The position numbers and the translations under genes were made by a program. A stretch of 12,292 bases of DNA. Source: Chloroflexota bacterium (lineage in GTDB: Bacteria; Chloroflexota; Anaerolineae; CG2-30-64-16). How positions within the stretch are numbered: position 1 is the first letter of the stretch; the number at the start of each line of letters is the position of its first letter. The notes beneath the pieces were generated by a model. It saw only the letters and a list, made by a program, of their open reading frames with translations, searched no databases and was not told the origin of the DNA. The stretch lies in NCBI GenBank assembly GCA_029555885.1, contig JAKPQT010000389.1:1-12292 (forward strand), read 5' to 3'. Shown in pieces: positions 1 through 7,617 of the stretch.

Positions 1-580
<580 letters not shown>

Positions 581-594
<14 letters not shown>

Positions 595-1786
595 GACCGT
601 GCAGATTGCCTGGGAAGGCCTGAAGCTCAACCGCATCCGCTCGTTCCTGACCACGCTCGGCGTCATCATCGGCGTGGCCTCGGTCATCATGATGCTGGCG
701 GTCAGTGCGGGCGCAGAAGCGGCCATCGCGGACCAGATCAACGCGCTCGGCGCCAACCTCATCATCGTCAGCCCGATGCGCGGGGTGCCCGGTAACAGCC
801 AGACCCTCACCTACGAGGACGCGGTGGCGATCGAGCAGGGCGTCCGCAACACCGCGGGCGTGTCAGCCGAGTTCCAGGTCGTGCAGAACGTCAGCTCGAG
901 CCGCGCCCGTCTGGACGGCCTGACCGTGCTGGGCGTGACGCCCGGCTTCCCCCAGGTGCGCGATTACGGCATCGGCGAGGGCCGCTTCTTCACCGCGGAC
1001 GAAAACGAGCGCAAGGCGAAGGTGGTCGTGCTGGGCTACGGCATCAGCCAGGACCTCTTCGGCGCGGAGAGCGCCATCGGCCAGACCGTGACCGTGGGTT
1101 CCGCCAGGTTGGTCGTAATCGGGGTGATGGAGCAGAAGGGGGTCGTGGCGGATGTCGACTATGATGGCCGCATCTATATCCCCCTGGAGCTCCTCTACCA
1201 GAAGTTCAGCCCGAGCGTCATGGCGCGGGACCGGGTCCGCACCATCTACGTCAAGGCCGAGAGCCAGGAAGCGATGGAGAACGTCTCCAACCAGATTCGG
1301 ACGGTGCTGGTCGAACGACACGATGTGGACCCGGCCAAGCCCGATTTCGTCCTGCAGACCCAGCAGGACATCATCAACACGCAGCAGGCCACCACCGAGG
1401 CCTTCCGCAACCTGCTGGCCTGGGTGGCGGCGGTGTCACTGGTGGTCGGCGGCATCGGCATCATGAACATCATGCTCGTCTCCGTCACCGAGCGCACCCG
1501 CGAGATCGGACTGCGCCAGGCCCTGGGCGCGCGGCCGCGCGACGTCTTGTTGCAGTTCCTCATCGAGGCCATCATCCTCAGCCTGGTGGGCGGACTGGCA
1601 GGCGTGCTCCTGGGCGTCGGCGGGGCCGAGCTCTTTGGCCGGCTCGGCGACATGCAGACGCGGGTCGTGCCCGCATCTGTGCCGCTGGCCTTCGGCGCCG
1701 CGGCCGCGGTCGGCATCTTCTTCGGCTACTATCCCGCCATCAAGGCTGCGCAGCTCGACCCGATCGTTGCGCTGCGCCACGAATAG
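581..1786 (+). CDS. MacB/FtsX-family ABC transporter permease
   Basis: A 401-residue inner-membrane permease that pairs with the preceding ATPase. The order is typical of MacB-type mechanotransducing transporters: a cytoplasmic start, TM1 at about residues 22-45, a large extracytoplasmic MacB_PCD-like domain (about 46-275), then an FtsX domain with three membrane segments (about 278-302, 328-350, 368-385). Visible hallmarks are [20 protein letters not shown] at the N-terminus, [20 protein letters not shown] at 291-310, [20 protein letters not shown] just after it, and the C-terminal [17 protein letters not shown]. The length matches the family (about 400 aa). The start at 581 was chosen over the longer open frame because GGAGG lies 5 nt upstream and residue 1 begins the conserved N-terminus. 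It overlaps the ATPase gene by 14 bp. Substrate unknown. Confidence 0.96.
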
Positions 1787-1805
1787 CAGGGAGACTCACA
1801 CAACG

Positions 1806-2417
1806 ATGAAACAAACCATCACCCTCGGGCTTCTGGCCCTGCTCGTCCTGATTGCCGCGGCATGCGGCGGCTCGCCCGTGGCGCCCGCGGCTGCAGAGGC
1901 CGCTGCCGAACCGGCAGCCGTGCAGGCGGCCGCGGTCGTGCCGGCCGCGGCGCCCGCCAGCCGCCTCGACACAGGCTACGAAGGCGCGCTGCCCCAGCGC
2001 AACCAGCTTCTGCTGGGCACGCTGCGCCTGGAAGACAGCGCCGCCGCCGTCACCGGCGAGCAGGCGGCCAAACTCCTGCCCCTGTGGCAGGGCATCCGCG
2101 CCACGACGAGCACCGGCACGGCCAGCGAAGCCGAAACCAATGCGCTGCTGGCGCAAATCGAGGCCGCGCTGACCGACGACCAGCTCACGGCCATCGCAGC
2201 CATGCAGTTGACCCAGACAGACCTGCAGGAATGGGGCAAGAGCCAGGGGTTGTCCGTGGGCACGGGCGAGGGTGCCGCCATGGGCGCGGGCAGCGGCCAG
2301 TCGCTGTCACCTGAGGCGCGCGCGACCCGCCGGGCCGAGCGCGGAGGCACCGGCACAAGCGGAGGCATGTCTACCGCGCTGCTCGACGCAGTCATCGAGC
2401 TGCTCGAAGCGAAGTAA
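1806..2417 (+). CDS. Putative lipoprotein A, Ala-rich, paralogue of the next gene
   Basis: A 203-residue secreted protein of unknown function. It has a classic lipoprotein signal peptide: a Lys at residue 3, a hydrophobic run LGLLALLVLIAA and a lipobox ending A-A-C at about residue 20, followed by GGS. Next come a low-complexity Ala/Pro/Val linker (about 25-50) and a conserved-looking core with RNQLLLGTLRLEDSAAAVT and KLLPLWQGI, then LTDDQLTAIAAMQLTQTDLQ, and a Gly/Ser-rich tail. The LTxxQ element recalls, but does not prove, kinship with Spy/CpxP-type periplasmic proteins. It starts 19 bp after the permease stop, so it is probably co-transcribed with the exporter. GGGAG lies somewhat far (about 12 nt) from the ATG. 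The whole protein aligns colinearly with the following gene. It may be an accessory or cargo of the exporter. That role is inference from position only. Confidence 0.85.
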   Translation: MKQTITLGLLALLVLIAAACGGSPVAPAAAEAAAEPAAVQAAAVVPAAAPASRLDTGYEGALPQRNQLLLGTLRLEDSAAAVTGEQAAKLLPLWQGIRATTSTGTASEAETNALLAQIEAALTDDQLTAIAAMQLTQTDLQEWGKSQGLSVGTGEGAAMGAGSGQSLSPEARATRRAERGGTGTSGGMSTALLDAVIELLEAK

Positions 2418-2421
2418 GCCG

Positions 2422-2453
2422 GACGTGAGGTCGGAACGACGTGAGGTCTGAAC
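2422..2453 (+). repeat. Two tandem 16-bp copies carrying the ribosome binding site
   Basis: GACGTGAGGTCGGAAC (2422-2437) is followed immediately by GACGTGAGGTCTGAAC (2438-2453), with one difference. The second copy ends one base before the ATG of the next gene, and its GAGG (2443-2446) sits 8 nt from that ATG. The first copy carries an identical GAGG 16 nt further upstream. The repeat is seen directly in the sequence. Any effect on translation is inference. Confidence 0.9.
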
Positions 2454-2454
2454 G

Positions 2455-3072
2455 ATGAAGACGCTGATGAAGCTGGCCCTGTTGGTGGGCCTGGTGGCTC
2501 TCCTGGCAGGCTGCAGCGGGACCGCCGGCACTGCCCCCGCCTCTGCGCCCGCAGCCGCGACGACGCCCGCTACGTCCACGGCCGCACTCACCGACGCATA
2601 CGATGATGCGCTGAGCATCCGCAACCAGTTGGCCTACGGCCTGCTGCGGCTCGAAGGCTCAGCCGATGCCGTCACCGCGGAGCAGGCCGGCCAGTTGCTG
2701 CCCCTGTGGCAGGCGCTCCAGGCGCTCGACGATAGCACCACCGCCGCAGCCGAGGAGGCCGCGGCAGTGCAGGCCCAGATCCAGGCCACGCTGACGCCGG
2801 CCCAGATTGCCACAATTGCGGGCATGCGGCTGACCAACGCCATGTTGCAGGCCTACTACGCCGAGAGCGGCGTGGCCTCCGCCAACACGCCCGAGCCCGG
2901 CGTGACGCCGCAGAGCGGCCGCATGAAGGACCTGTCGCCGGAAGAGCGCGAGGCTGCCAAAGCGACCGCGCAGGCCCAGGGCACCCCCGTGGGCACCGGC
3001 GGCAGCGCCAAGAAGGACGCGCTGGCCGACAACGTCATCGCCCTCCTGACGGCCCGCGCGACAGAAAAGTAA
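2455..3072 (+). CDS. Putative lipoprotein B, paralogue of lipoprotein A
   Basis: A 205-residue predicted lipoprotein of unknown function. The signal peptide has two lysines near the N-terminus, a hydrophobic core LALLVGLVALLAG and the lipobox LLAGC (Cys at about 20). After an Ala/Thr/Pro linker it repeats the architecture of the preceding protein: IRNQLAYGLLRLEGSADAVT, QLLPLWQAL, LTPAQIATIAGMRLTNAMLQ, then LSPEEREAAKATAQA and a Gly-rich tail ending with an amphipathic ALADNVIALL stretch. The two proteins align over their whole length without large gaps, so they arose by tandem duplication and have since diverged strongly outside the core. The start is supported by GAGG 8 nt upstream. The gene lies 37 bp after lipoprotein A and converges on the ATP-grasp gene, with only 23 bp between the stops. 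An LTxxQ-like motif is present. Function is not recognised. Confidence 0.85.
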   Translation: MKTLMKLALLVGLVALLAGCSGTAGTAPASAPAAATTPATSTAALTDAYDDALSIRNQLAYGLLRLEGSADAVTAEQAGQLLPLWQALQALDDSTTAAAEEAAAVQAQIQATLTPAQIATIAGMRLTNAMLQAYYAESGVASANTPEPGVTPQSGRMKDLSPEEREAAKATAQAQGTPVGTGGSAKKDALADNVIALLTARATEK

Positions 3073-3095
3073 CGCCTGCAGGCCGTCGCGCCCGG

Positions 3096-4085
3096 TTACC
3101 CCAGGGGCAGCCCCGCGATGCGCCAGACCATCTCATCGTAGTCCAGGCCGGTGGTCCGCACGGCCTGGAAGAAGCCCGCCTCGGGCGACAGGTCCGGGTT
3201 GCAGTTGACTTCGACGACATACGGCTGCTCGGCCGCATCGACCCGCATGTCGACGCGCGCATACCCCCGGCAGCCGATGGCGCGCCAGGCGGCCAGGGCC
3301 GCGGCGCGGATCCGCTGCCCGAGCAGGGGGCTCACGTCCGCAGGACAGAGCACGGGCGTGTGGCTGTATTCGAACGAGCTCGGCTCCCACTTGGCCGCAA
3401 ACGACACGATCTGCTCATAGGGGTCGCGGAAGTCGCGGAAGTCGATCTCCGCGAGCGGGAGCAGCTCGGGCGGGTCGCCCCACAGGCTGACGTTGAACTC
3501 GCGGCCCGTGATAAAGCGTTCCACCAGGGCCGCCTGTCGGTAGCAGGTGGTGATGTGCGCGACGCGCGCCCGCAGGGCCGCCACGTCGTGCACCACCGCT
3601 TCCGGCCCGATGCCCAGGCTCGCGTCCTCGGCCACCGGCTTCGCGATGACCGGAAAGCCCAGTCCATCCTCTACCTCGGCCACATCCCGGTACAGGCGCC
3701 ACGGCGGGGTGGGGATTCCGCCGCGCTCGAAGAGCCGCTTGGCATGTGCCTTGTGGATGGACCGCGCCAGCGCGTTCCCATGCGAGCCGGTCAACCGGTA
3801 GCCCATTGCCTCGAGCGCCCAGGCAATGCGCGCCTCCTCGAAGAGCCGGCCCTGCATCCCCTCGCCCAGGTTGAAGACCGCCCATTCCGTCGGCGGATAG
3901 CCCGCCAGCGCCGTCTCGACGTCCGCATGGATCGGCACCCGCCGCACCTCGTACCGGTGGGCCAGCGCCGCAGCCACCACCCGCGCGCACGCAATCACAC
4001 CCTGCTCCGCAAGCATATCACGCGGCTCGCCCTTGATGAGCGCAGGGCTTTCATTATATAGTACCAGAATCCGCTTCCGGGCCAT
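3096..4085 (-). CDS. ATP-grasp ligase, D-alanine-D-alanine-ligase-like
   Basis: A 329-residue cytoplasmic ATP-grasp enzyme. This superfamily joins a carboxylate to an amine through an acyl-phosphate, using ATP and Mg2+. Visible elements are an N-terminal Rossmann-like strand (RILVLYNE), the Ddl-like FNLGEG at 71-76, HKAHAKRLFERGGIPTPPW (111-129) leading into the ATP-grasp fold, the ATP-binding strand FPVIAKP (144-150) followed by EDASLGI, an E189-R pair in VERFITGREFNVSLWG, and the metal/ATP site VDMRVD...VVEVNCNPDLSP with E292 and N294. The canonical Ddl ending around N-T-x-P-G is replaced by N-C-N-P-D-L-S, so the substrate is probably not two D-alanines. Annotation as plain Ddl would be over-precise. 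On its own strand the start has GGAGA about 6 nt upstream. The neighbours give no clear pathway. Confidence 0.9.
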   Translation of the reverse strand: MARKRILVLYNESPALIKGEPRDMLAEQGVIACARVVAAALAHRYEVRRVPIHADVETALAGYPPTEWAVFNLGEGMQGRLFEEARIAWALEAMGYRLTGSHGNALARSIHKAHAKRLFERGGIPTPPWRLYRDVAEVEDGLGFPVIAKPVAEDASLGIGPEAVVHDVAALRARVAHITTCYRQAALVERFITGREFNVSLWGDPPELLPLAEIDFRDFRDPYEQIVSFAAKWEPSSFEYSHTPVLCPADVSPLLGQRIRAAALAAWRAIGCRGYARVDMRVDAAEQPYVVEVNCNPDLSPEAGFFQAVRTTGLDYDEMVWRIAGLPLG

Positions 4086-4199
4086 GACGTCTCCGATGCC
4101 AGGGTGTCACGTCGCATCTGGCGCAGGCTGCCTCAATGACAGTGAATTGTCCCTTATCAATTATCATATAGCTGAGATTAAAGCAAGGAGGTGCTACGC
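4086..4199. promoter_or_regulatory. Divergent control region between ATP-grasp and PII-like genes
   Basis: This 114-bp gap separates two divergent starts and contains the most AT-rich stretch nearby (4143-4183), with two TTATCA copies (4154-4159, 4161-4166) and GACA...TGTC half-sites at 4138-4151. Promoters in both directions must lie here, but I find no -35/-10 pair with standard spacing on either strand. The only decisive element is the Shine-Dalgarno AAGGAGG at 4185-4191, 8 nt before the ATG at 4200. Confidence 0.45.
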
Positions 4200-4580
4200 A
4201 TGTACATGGTGATGCTCGTGCTGGATGTCCCAGAGAAGCTGGACGCCGTGATCGACGCCTGGCAGGGTGCCGGAATCCACGGCGCGACCATTGCGGAGAC
4301 GGCGGGCGTCCACCGGCGCCGCGCCCGCCGCCCGCGCGTCCCGACGCCCTATGCCATCGGGAGCCCGGGGCCAATGGGCCACGAAGGCAATTACACCCTC
4401 TGGGCCATCGTGCCCGACGAAGAGGCCGTGCGACGGTGCCTGGCCGAGGCCGAGAGGATCCTTGGCGACCTGGACGGCCCGGACACGGGCGTGCTGGCAG
4501 CCTGGCCCCTCGCAATGGTGAAAGGCGTGCCGCTCAGGCCGGCTGCGCCTGAGGGTGAGGAGGGCGCATGGTCTGGCTGA
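4200..4580 (+). CDS. Small PII-like (ferredoxin-like fold) protein, candidate transporter regulator
   Basis: A 126-residue soluble protein. Its pattern fits a PII-like beta-alpha-beta-beta-alpha-beta fold: strand MYMVMLVLD, helix PEKLDAVIDAWQGAG, strand IHGATIAETAGVHRR, a long basic/proline loop (about 35-60) where PII proteins carry the T-loop, strand NYTLWAIV, helix DEEAVRRCLAEAERIL, then GVLAAWPLAMVKGVP. There is no PII uridylylation-site tyrosine motif, so it is not a canonical GlnB/GlnK. The start at 4200 was chosen over the GTG at 4191, because that GTG overlaps the perfect AAGGAGG. The stop overlaps the exchanger gene by 13 bp. In known cases PII-like proteins encoded beside a transporter control it (SbtB with SbtA, GlnK with AmtB). 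A similar role here is inference. The fold call rests on pattern reading, and an uncharacterised ferredoxin-like domain is the alternative. Confidence 0.8.
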   Translation: MYMVMLVLDVPEKLDAVIDAWQGAGIHGATIAETAGVHRRRARRPRVPTPYAIGSPGPMGHEGNYTLWAIVPDEEAVRRCLAEAERILGDLDGPDTGVLAAWPLAMVKGVPLRPAAPEGEEGAWSG

Positions 4581-5557
4581 TCTTCATCGGCAGCGCGGCG
4601 GTGATCGTCCTCGCGGCGACACAACTGGCACGGTTCGGCGATGCCATCGCGGTGCGCACGAGGCTCGGCGGCATGTTCGTCGGCACGCTCCTGCTGGCCG
4701 GCGCCACCTCTCTGCCGGAACTGCTGACCACCATCAGCTCGCTGCGCCAGGGGGTGCCGAACCTGGCCGCCGGCAACATGCTGGGCAGCAACATGTTCAA
4801 CATGTTCATGCTGGCCGTCCTGGACATGCTCTTCCGGCAGGAACGCATCCTCCGCCGGGTTGCGACGCATCACGCGCTCACCGCCAGCCTGGCAACCCTG
4901 CTGATCGGGACGGCCGCTTTCTTCATCCTGGCCGATATCGATGTGAGCATCGGTTGGGTCGGCGCGGACAGCCTGGTGCTGCTCGGCATCTATGTCGCAG
5001 GCGTACAGCAGATCCGTTCGGCCAACTCACCGGCGGCCGCCGAGCCCGCCGCTGAGGCGGAGCTGGAGGGCGTGCCCCGCCTGCCGCTCGCGCTGGCCGG
5101 TTTCCTCGCGGCCGCCGGCGTCCTCGTCCTGGTGACGCCGGAGTTGGTGAGCAGCAGCGCCGAGATTGCCGAGATGACCGGACTGGGCGCCGGCTTCGTC
5201 GGCACGACCCTGGTTGCGCTGGTCACGTCCCTGCCTGAGCTGGTCACGACCATTGCGGCGGTCCGCATCGGCGCGTTCGATCTGGCCGTCGGCAACCTGT
5301 TCGGCAGCAACGCCTTCAACGTGGTGACGCTGAGCCTCAGCGACTTCTTTTTCACGCAGGGCCGCTTCCTGGGCGCCGTCGACCCGGCCTTCGCGCTGGT
5401 CGCGCTGCTGGGGCTGATCCTGACAAGCATGGCATTGATCGGCAACCTGGCGCGCATCGAGCGGAGGCTGTTCTTGCTGGAGGCCGATGCCCTGGCGATC
5501 CTGTTGGTATACCTGGGCGGGCTGTGGTTCCTCTACGCGCGGGGGATCGGCGGCTGA
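4568..5557 (+). CDS. Na+/Ca2+-exchanger-family (CaCA) membrane antiporter
   Basis: A 329-residue inner-membrane protein of the cation/Ca2+ exchanger superfamily, expected to move Ca2+ or another cation against Na+ or H+. The two inverted alpha-repeats are plain. Alpha-1 has GATSLPELLTT with E51, then AAGNMLGSNMFNM. Alpha-2 has LVTSLPELVTT with E224, then AVGNLFGSNAFNV. The paired glutamates and GSN asparagines are the family's ion-binding positions. About ten membrane segments are visible, five per half, with a short charged Ala/Glu linker (about 155-175) between halves. Length is normal for bacterial members (about 320 aa). It overlaps the PII-like gene by 13 bp and has GAGGAGG about 4 nt before its ATG, so the two are co-expressed. 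Ion specificity cannot be read from the sequence. Confidence 0.93.
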   Translation: MVWLIFIGSAAVIVLAATQLARFGDAIAVRTRLGGMFVGTLLLAGATSLPELLTTISSLRQGVPNLAAGNMLGSNMFNMFMLAVLDMLFRQERILRRVATHHALTASLATLLIGTAAFFILADIDVSIGWVGADSLVLLGIYVAGVQQIRSANSPAAAEPAAEAELEGVPRLPLALAGFLAAAGVLVLVTPELVSSSAEIAEMTGLGAGFVGTTLVALVTSLPELVTTIAAVRIGAFDLAVGNLFGSNAFNVVTLSLSDFFFTQGRFLGAVDPAFALVALLGLILTSMALIGNLARIERRLFLLEADALAILLVYLGGLWFLYARGIGG

Positions 5558-5600
5558 GGCGGCGCGCGGGGCTGAGGAACGGCGTCCCGCACGCCTCAGC
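5553..5600. terminator. Possible bidirectional terminator hairpin between convergent genes
   Basis: GCTGAGGC (5553-5560) pairs perfectly with GCCTCAGC (5593-5600), and these arms contain the stop codons of the two convergent genes. A second GCTGAGG at 5571-5577 can pair with the same right arm (loop 16 nt). There is no T-run on either side, so intrinsic termination is uncertain. The alternative pairing might also be chance in GC-rich DNA. Confidence 0.35.
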
Positions 5601-7377
5601 GGCCGAGCGGCCAGAAGAGCAGGATCAGCGGGATGGCGACCAACGCTACCACGACCTCCAGCAGCAGCCCCATGCGCCAGTAGTCGCCGAACTTGTAGCC
5701 GCCCGGCCCCATCACCAATGTGTTCGACTGGTGGCCGATGGGTGTCAGGAACGCGCACGACGCGCCGATGGCGATGGCGAGGAGGAACGGGTCCGCCGAG
5801 ACGTCCAGCCCCTCCGCCAGGCTGAGGCCGATCGGCGCGGTCAGCACGACCGCGGCTGCGTTGTTGACCAGGTCCGACAGGAACATCGTGAAGACCAGGA
5901 CGATGACCAGCAACGCGGCGGGCGAGAGCTGACCGGCCAGGCGCAGCAGCCCGTCAGCAATCAACTGCGCGCCGCCGGTCGTCTCCAGCGCCTCGCCCAC
6001 AGGAATCATCGCGCCCAGCAGGATGATGATGGGCCAGTCGATGCTCGCATAAGCCTCCTGCAGCGAAACGAAGCCGCCCATGAGCAGGACAATGACCGCA
6101 AGGACGAAGGCCACCTGCACCGGGACGAGGCCCACCGCCGAGAGGAGCAGCGCCGCACCGAAGATGACCAGGGGCGGGATGAGCCGCTGCGGCTGGCCGA
6201 TGCGCAGCTCGCGCTGGGCCAGCGGAAGGCAACCCAGGGTTGCCAGCACGTCTTTCGCCGTGGCAGCCGGGCACTGCAAGAGCAACACGTCGCCCGCAGC
6301 CAGCCGGATGCGGTCGAGCCGCGCGCGCAGGCGCAGGCCCTGCCGCGCAATCGCCAGCAGGTTCACGCCGTGCCGCCGCCTGAGGTCGAGGCTGAACGCG
6401 GTCTCGCCCACCAGCAGCGCGTTCGCGGTCACCACCGCTTCCACGAGCATGACCTCATCCGATTCCAGGTCCGCCTGCACGATCCGCTCGCTGCCCACCA
6501 GCTCAAGCCGCGCCTTGGCCACCAGGTTTTTCAGGTTCTCGGCGTCCACCTGCAGGATCAGGATGTCGCCCGCCGCGAAGACCGTCGAGGGCGGCGGCGG
6601 CAACTGCCGCACGCCGTTGCGCACCAGTCCCAGGACGTTGATGCCGTTCTCCACCAGCGTGTTGATGTGCGGGAGGGGCTTGCCGGCCAGGCGGGAGTCC
6701 TTCGGCAGCCGCACCTCGGTCACGTACTTCTCGATCTCGAACAGGTCGTTGGCCGTGGCCTGGCCGCGGCGCGTGGGAATCAGCCGCCACCCGACCAGTA
6801 CGATGAAGAGCAGCCCGGCCAGCGCCACCCCCAGCCCGACCGGCGTGAAGTCGAACATGCGGAACGGGGGCGCGCCGGTCTGTGCCCGGAACGAGGCAGC
6901 GATGATGTTCGGCGGGGTGCCGATCAGCGTGGTCATGCCGCCAAGCAGCGAGGCGAACGCGAGCGGCATGAGAAAGACCGAGGCCGGAATCGCCTTCCGC
7001 CGCGCGACCTGGATGGCCACCGGCATGACCAGCGCCAGCGCGCCGATGTTGTTCATGAACGCGGAGAGCGCCGCAACGATGCCGGTGAGCGCGGCCAGTT
7101 GCACCGTCACGCCGCCCTGGAGCCGCAGCAGCCGCTCGCCCAGCAGGTCCACCACGCCGGAATTCTGCAGGCCGCGGCTGATGACCAGCACCGCCGCCAC
7201 GGTGATCACGGCCGCGTTGCTGAACCCGCTGAAGACCCGCTCGGCCGAAATCAGGCCGGTCAGCGCGACGATCATCAGCGCGAGCAGGGCAACCACGTCA
7301 TAGCGCCAGCGCCCCGTGACGAAGAGCAGCAGAGTCAGCAGAAGAACGCCGAAGATGATCGCTTGCTGAATGGACAT
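5596..7377 (-). CDS. SLC13/DASS-family permease with two internal RCK_C (TrkA_C) domains
   Basis: A 593-residue inner-membrane transporter of the divalent anion:Na+ symporter type (dicarboxylate, sulfate or similar anions). The first membrane half (about 5-200) holds the hairpin AFMNNIGAL (106-114) and LIGTPPNII (151-159). The second half (about 398-593) holds LVNNAAAVV (503-511) and LTPIGHQSNTLVMGPGGY (544-561), the duplicated signature of the family. Between them are two RCK_C-like domains (about 215-290 and 305-385), each ending in an AAGD(I/V)L(I/L)LQ strand, a usual regulatory insert in long bacterial members. The open frame runs much further upstream, but the start at 7377 gives the expected N-terminus and has GAGGAAG about 5 nt before it. 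The gene converges on the exchanger gene. Substrate unassigned. Confidence 0.95.
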   Translation of the reverse strand: MSIQQAIIFGVLLLTLLLFVTGRWRYDVVALLALMIVALTGLISAERVFSGFSNAAVITVAAVLVISRGLQNSGVVDLLGERLLRLQGGVTVQLAALTGIVAALSAFMNNIGALALVMPVAIQVARRKAIPASVFLMPLAFASLLGGMTTLIGTPPNIIAASFRAQTGAPPFRMFDFTPVGLGVALAGLLFIVLVGWRLIPTRRGQATANDLFEIEKYVTEVRLPKDSRLAGKPLPHINTLVENGINVLGLVRNGVRQLPPPPSTVFAAGDILILQVDAENLKNLVAKARLELVGSERIVQADLESDEVMLVEAVVTANALLVGETAFSLDLRRRHGVNLLAIARQGLRLRARLDRIRLAAGDVLLLQCPAATAKDVLATLGCLPLAQRELRIGQPQRLIPPLVIFGAALLLSAVGLVPVQVAFVLAVIVLLMGGFVSLQEAYASIDWPIIILLGAMIPVGEALETTGGAQLIADGLLRLAGQLSPAALLVIVLVFTMFLSDLVNNAAAVVLTAPIGLSLAEGLDVSADPFLLAIAIGASCAFLTPIGHQSNTLVMGPGGYKFGDYWRMGLLLEVVVALVAIPLILLFWPLGR

Positions 7378-7470
7378 GACCACTTCCTCTCTGACTGAGT
7401 CCTGGCCCCTGTAATGGACATGATTGTTTGCAGATGTTGCGGGCCCGTCGAGTTCCTGAGCATGTCGAAT

Positions 7471-7499
7471 CTGACAAAGTGCAGCAGGCAGTATATCAT
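7471..7499 (+). promoter_or_regulatory. Sigma70-type promoter candidate for the URO-D-like gene
   Basis: CTGACA (7471-7476), exactly 17 bp, then TATCAT (7494-7499). Each box differs from consensus at one position. Transcription would start near 7506, giving a leader of about 110 nt before the ATG at 7618. The spacing and -10 box match the promoter candidate at 11188-11216. Confidence 0.6.
7490..7498 (-). promoter_or_regulatory. Extended -10 element candidate for the SLC13 permease gene
   Basis: Read on the minus strand this is TGATATACT, an extended -10 (TGN plus TATACT). No good -35 is visible at 17 bp. The start point would fall near 7483, about 105 nt upstream of the ATG at 7377. It overlaps the -10 box of the plus-strand promoter candidate, so the two would compete for RNA polymerase. 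Confidence 0.4.
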
Positions 7500-7572
7500 G
7501 TCCTTGCCGCCCGGCGATCGAAGCGCTGCGCGGCCGGCTGCTGAGCCAGGACGCCAGCCTGAACTGATAACA

Positions 7573-7599
7573 ACCGCGGAATACGCGGAGCACGCCGAA
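7573..7599 (+). repeat. Three degenerate 9-nt units (consensus NACGCGGAR)
   Basis: ACCGCGGAA, TACGCGGAG and CACGCCGAA follow one another without spacer, 18 bp before the start codon of the URO-D-like gene. Similar 9-nt-period intergenic repeats are dispersed through some bacterial genomes and are often wrongly translated (here as an AEYAEHAEG-like string) when starts are called too far upstream. The array is seen directly. Membership in a dispersed family is inference. Confidence 0.65.
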
Positions 7600-7617
7600 G
7601 GATATCTCTGGAGACCC

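Noticed and set aside
3360..4061. Plus-strand frame of 233 codons antisense to the ATP-grasp gene
   Set aside because: It is a compositional shadow, while the ATP-grasp protein on the other strand is well conserved.
4143..4172. TTGTCC (4147-4152) with TATCAT or TATAGC as promoter of the PII-like gene
   Set aside because: Spacers of 9 to 14 bp are too short for a sigma70 promoter, so I left only a general control region.
5524..7398. Very long plus-strand open frame (about 620 codons) antisense to the SLC13 permease
   Set aside because: Its translation is Gln/Arg/Asp/His-rich low-complexity text, the usual mirror of a GC-rich membrane-protein gene. The minus strand carries the unmistakable SLC13/RCK_C protein.
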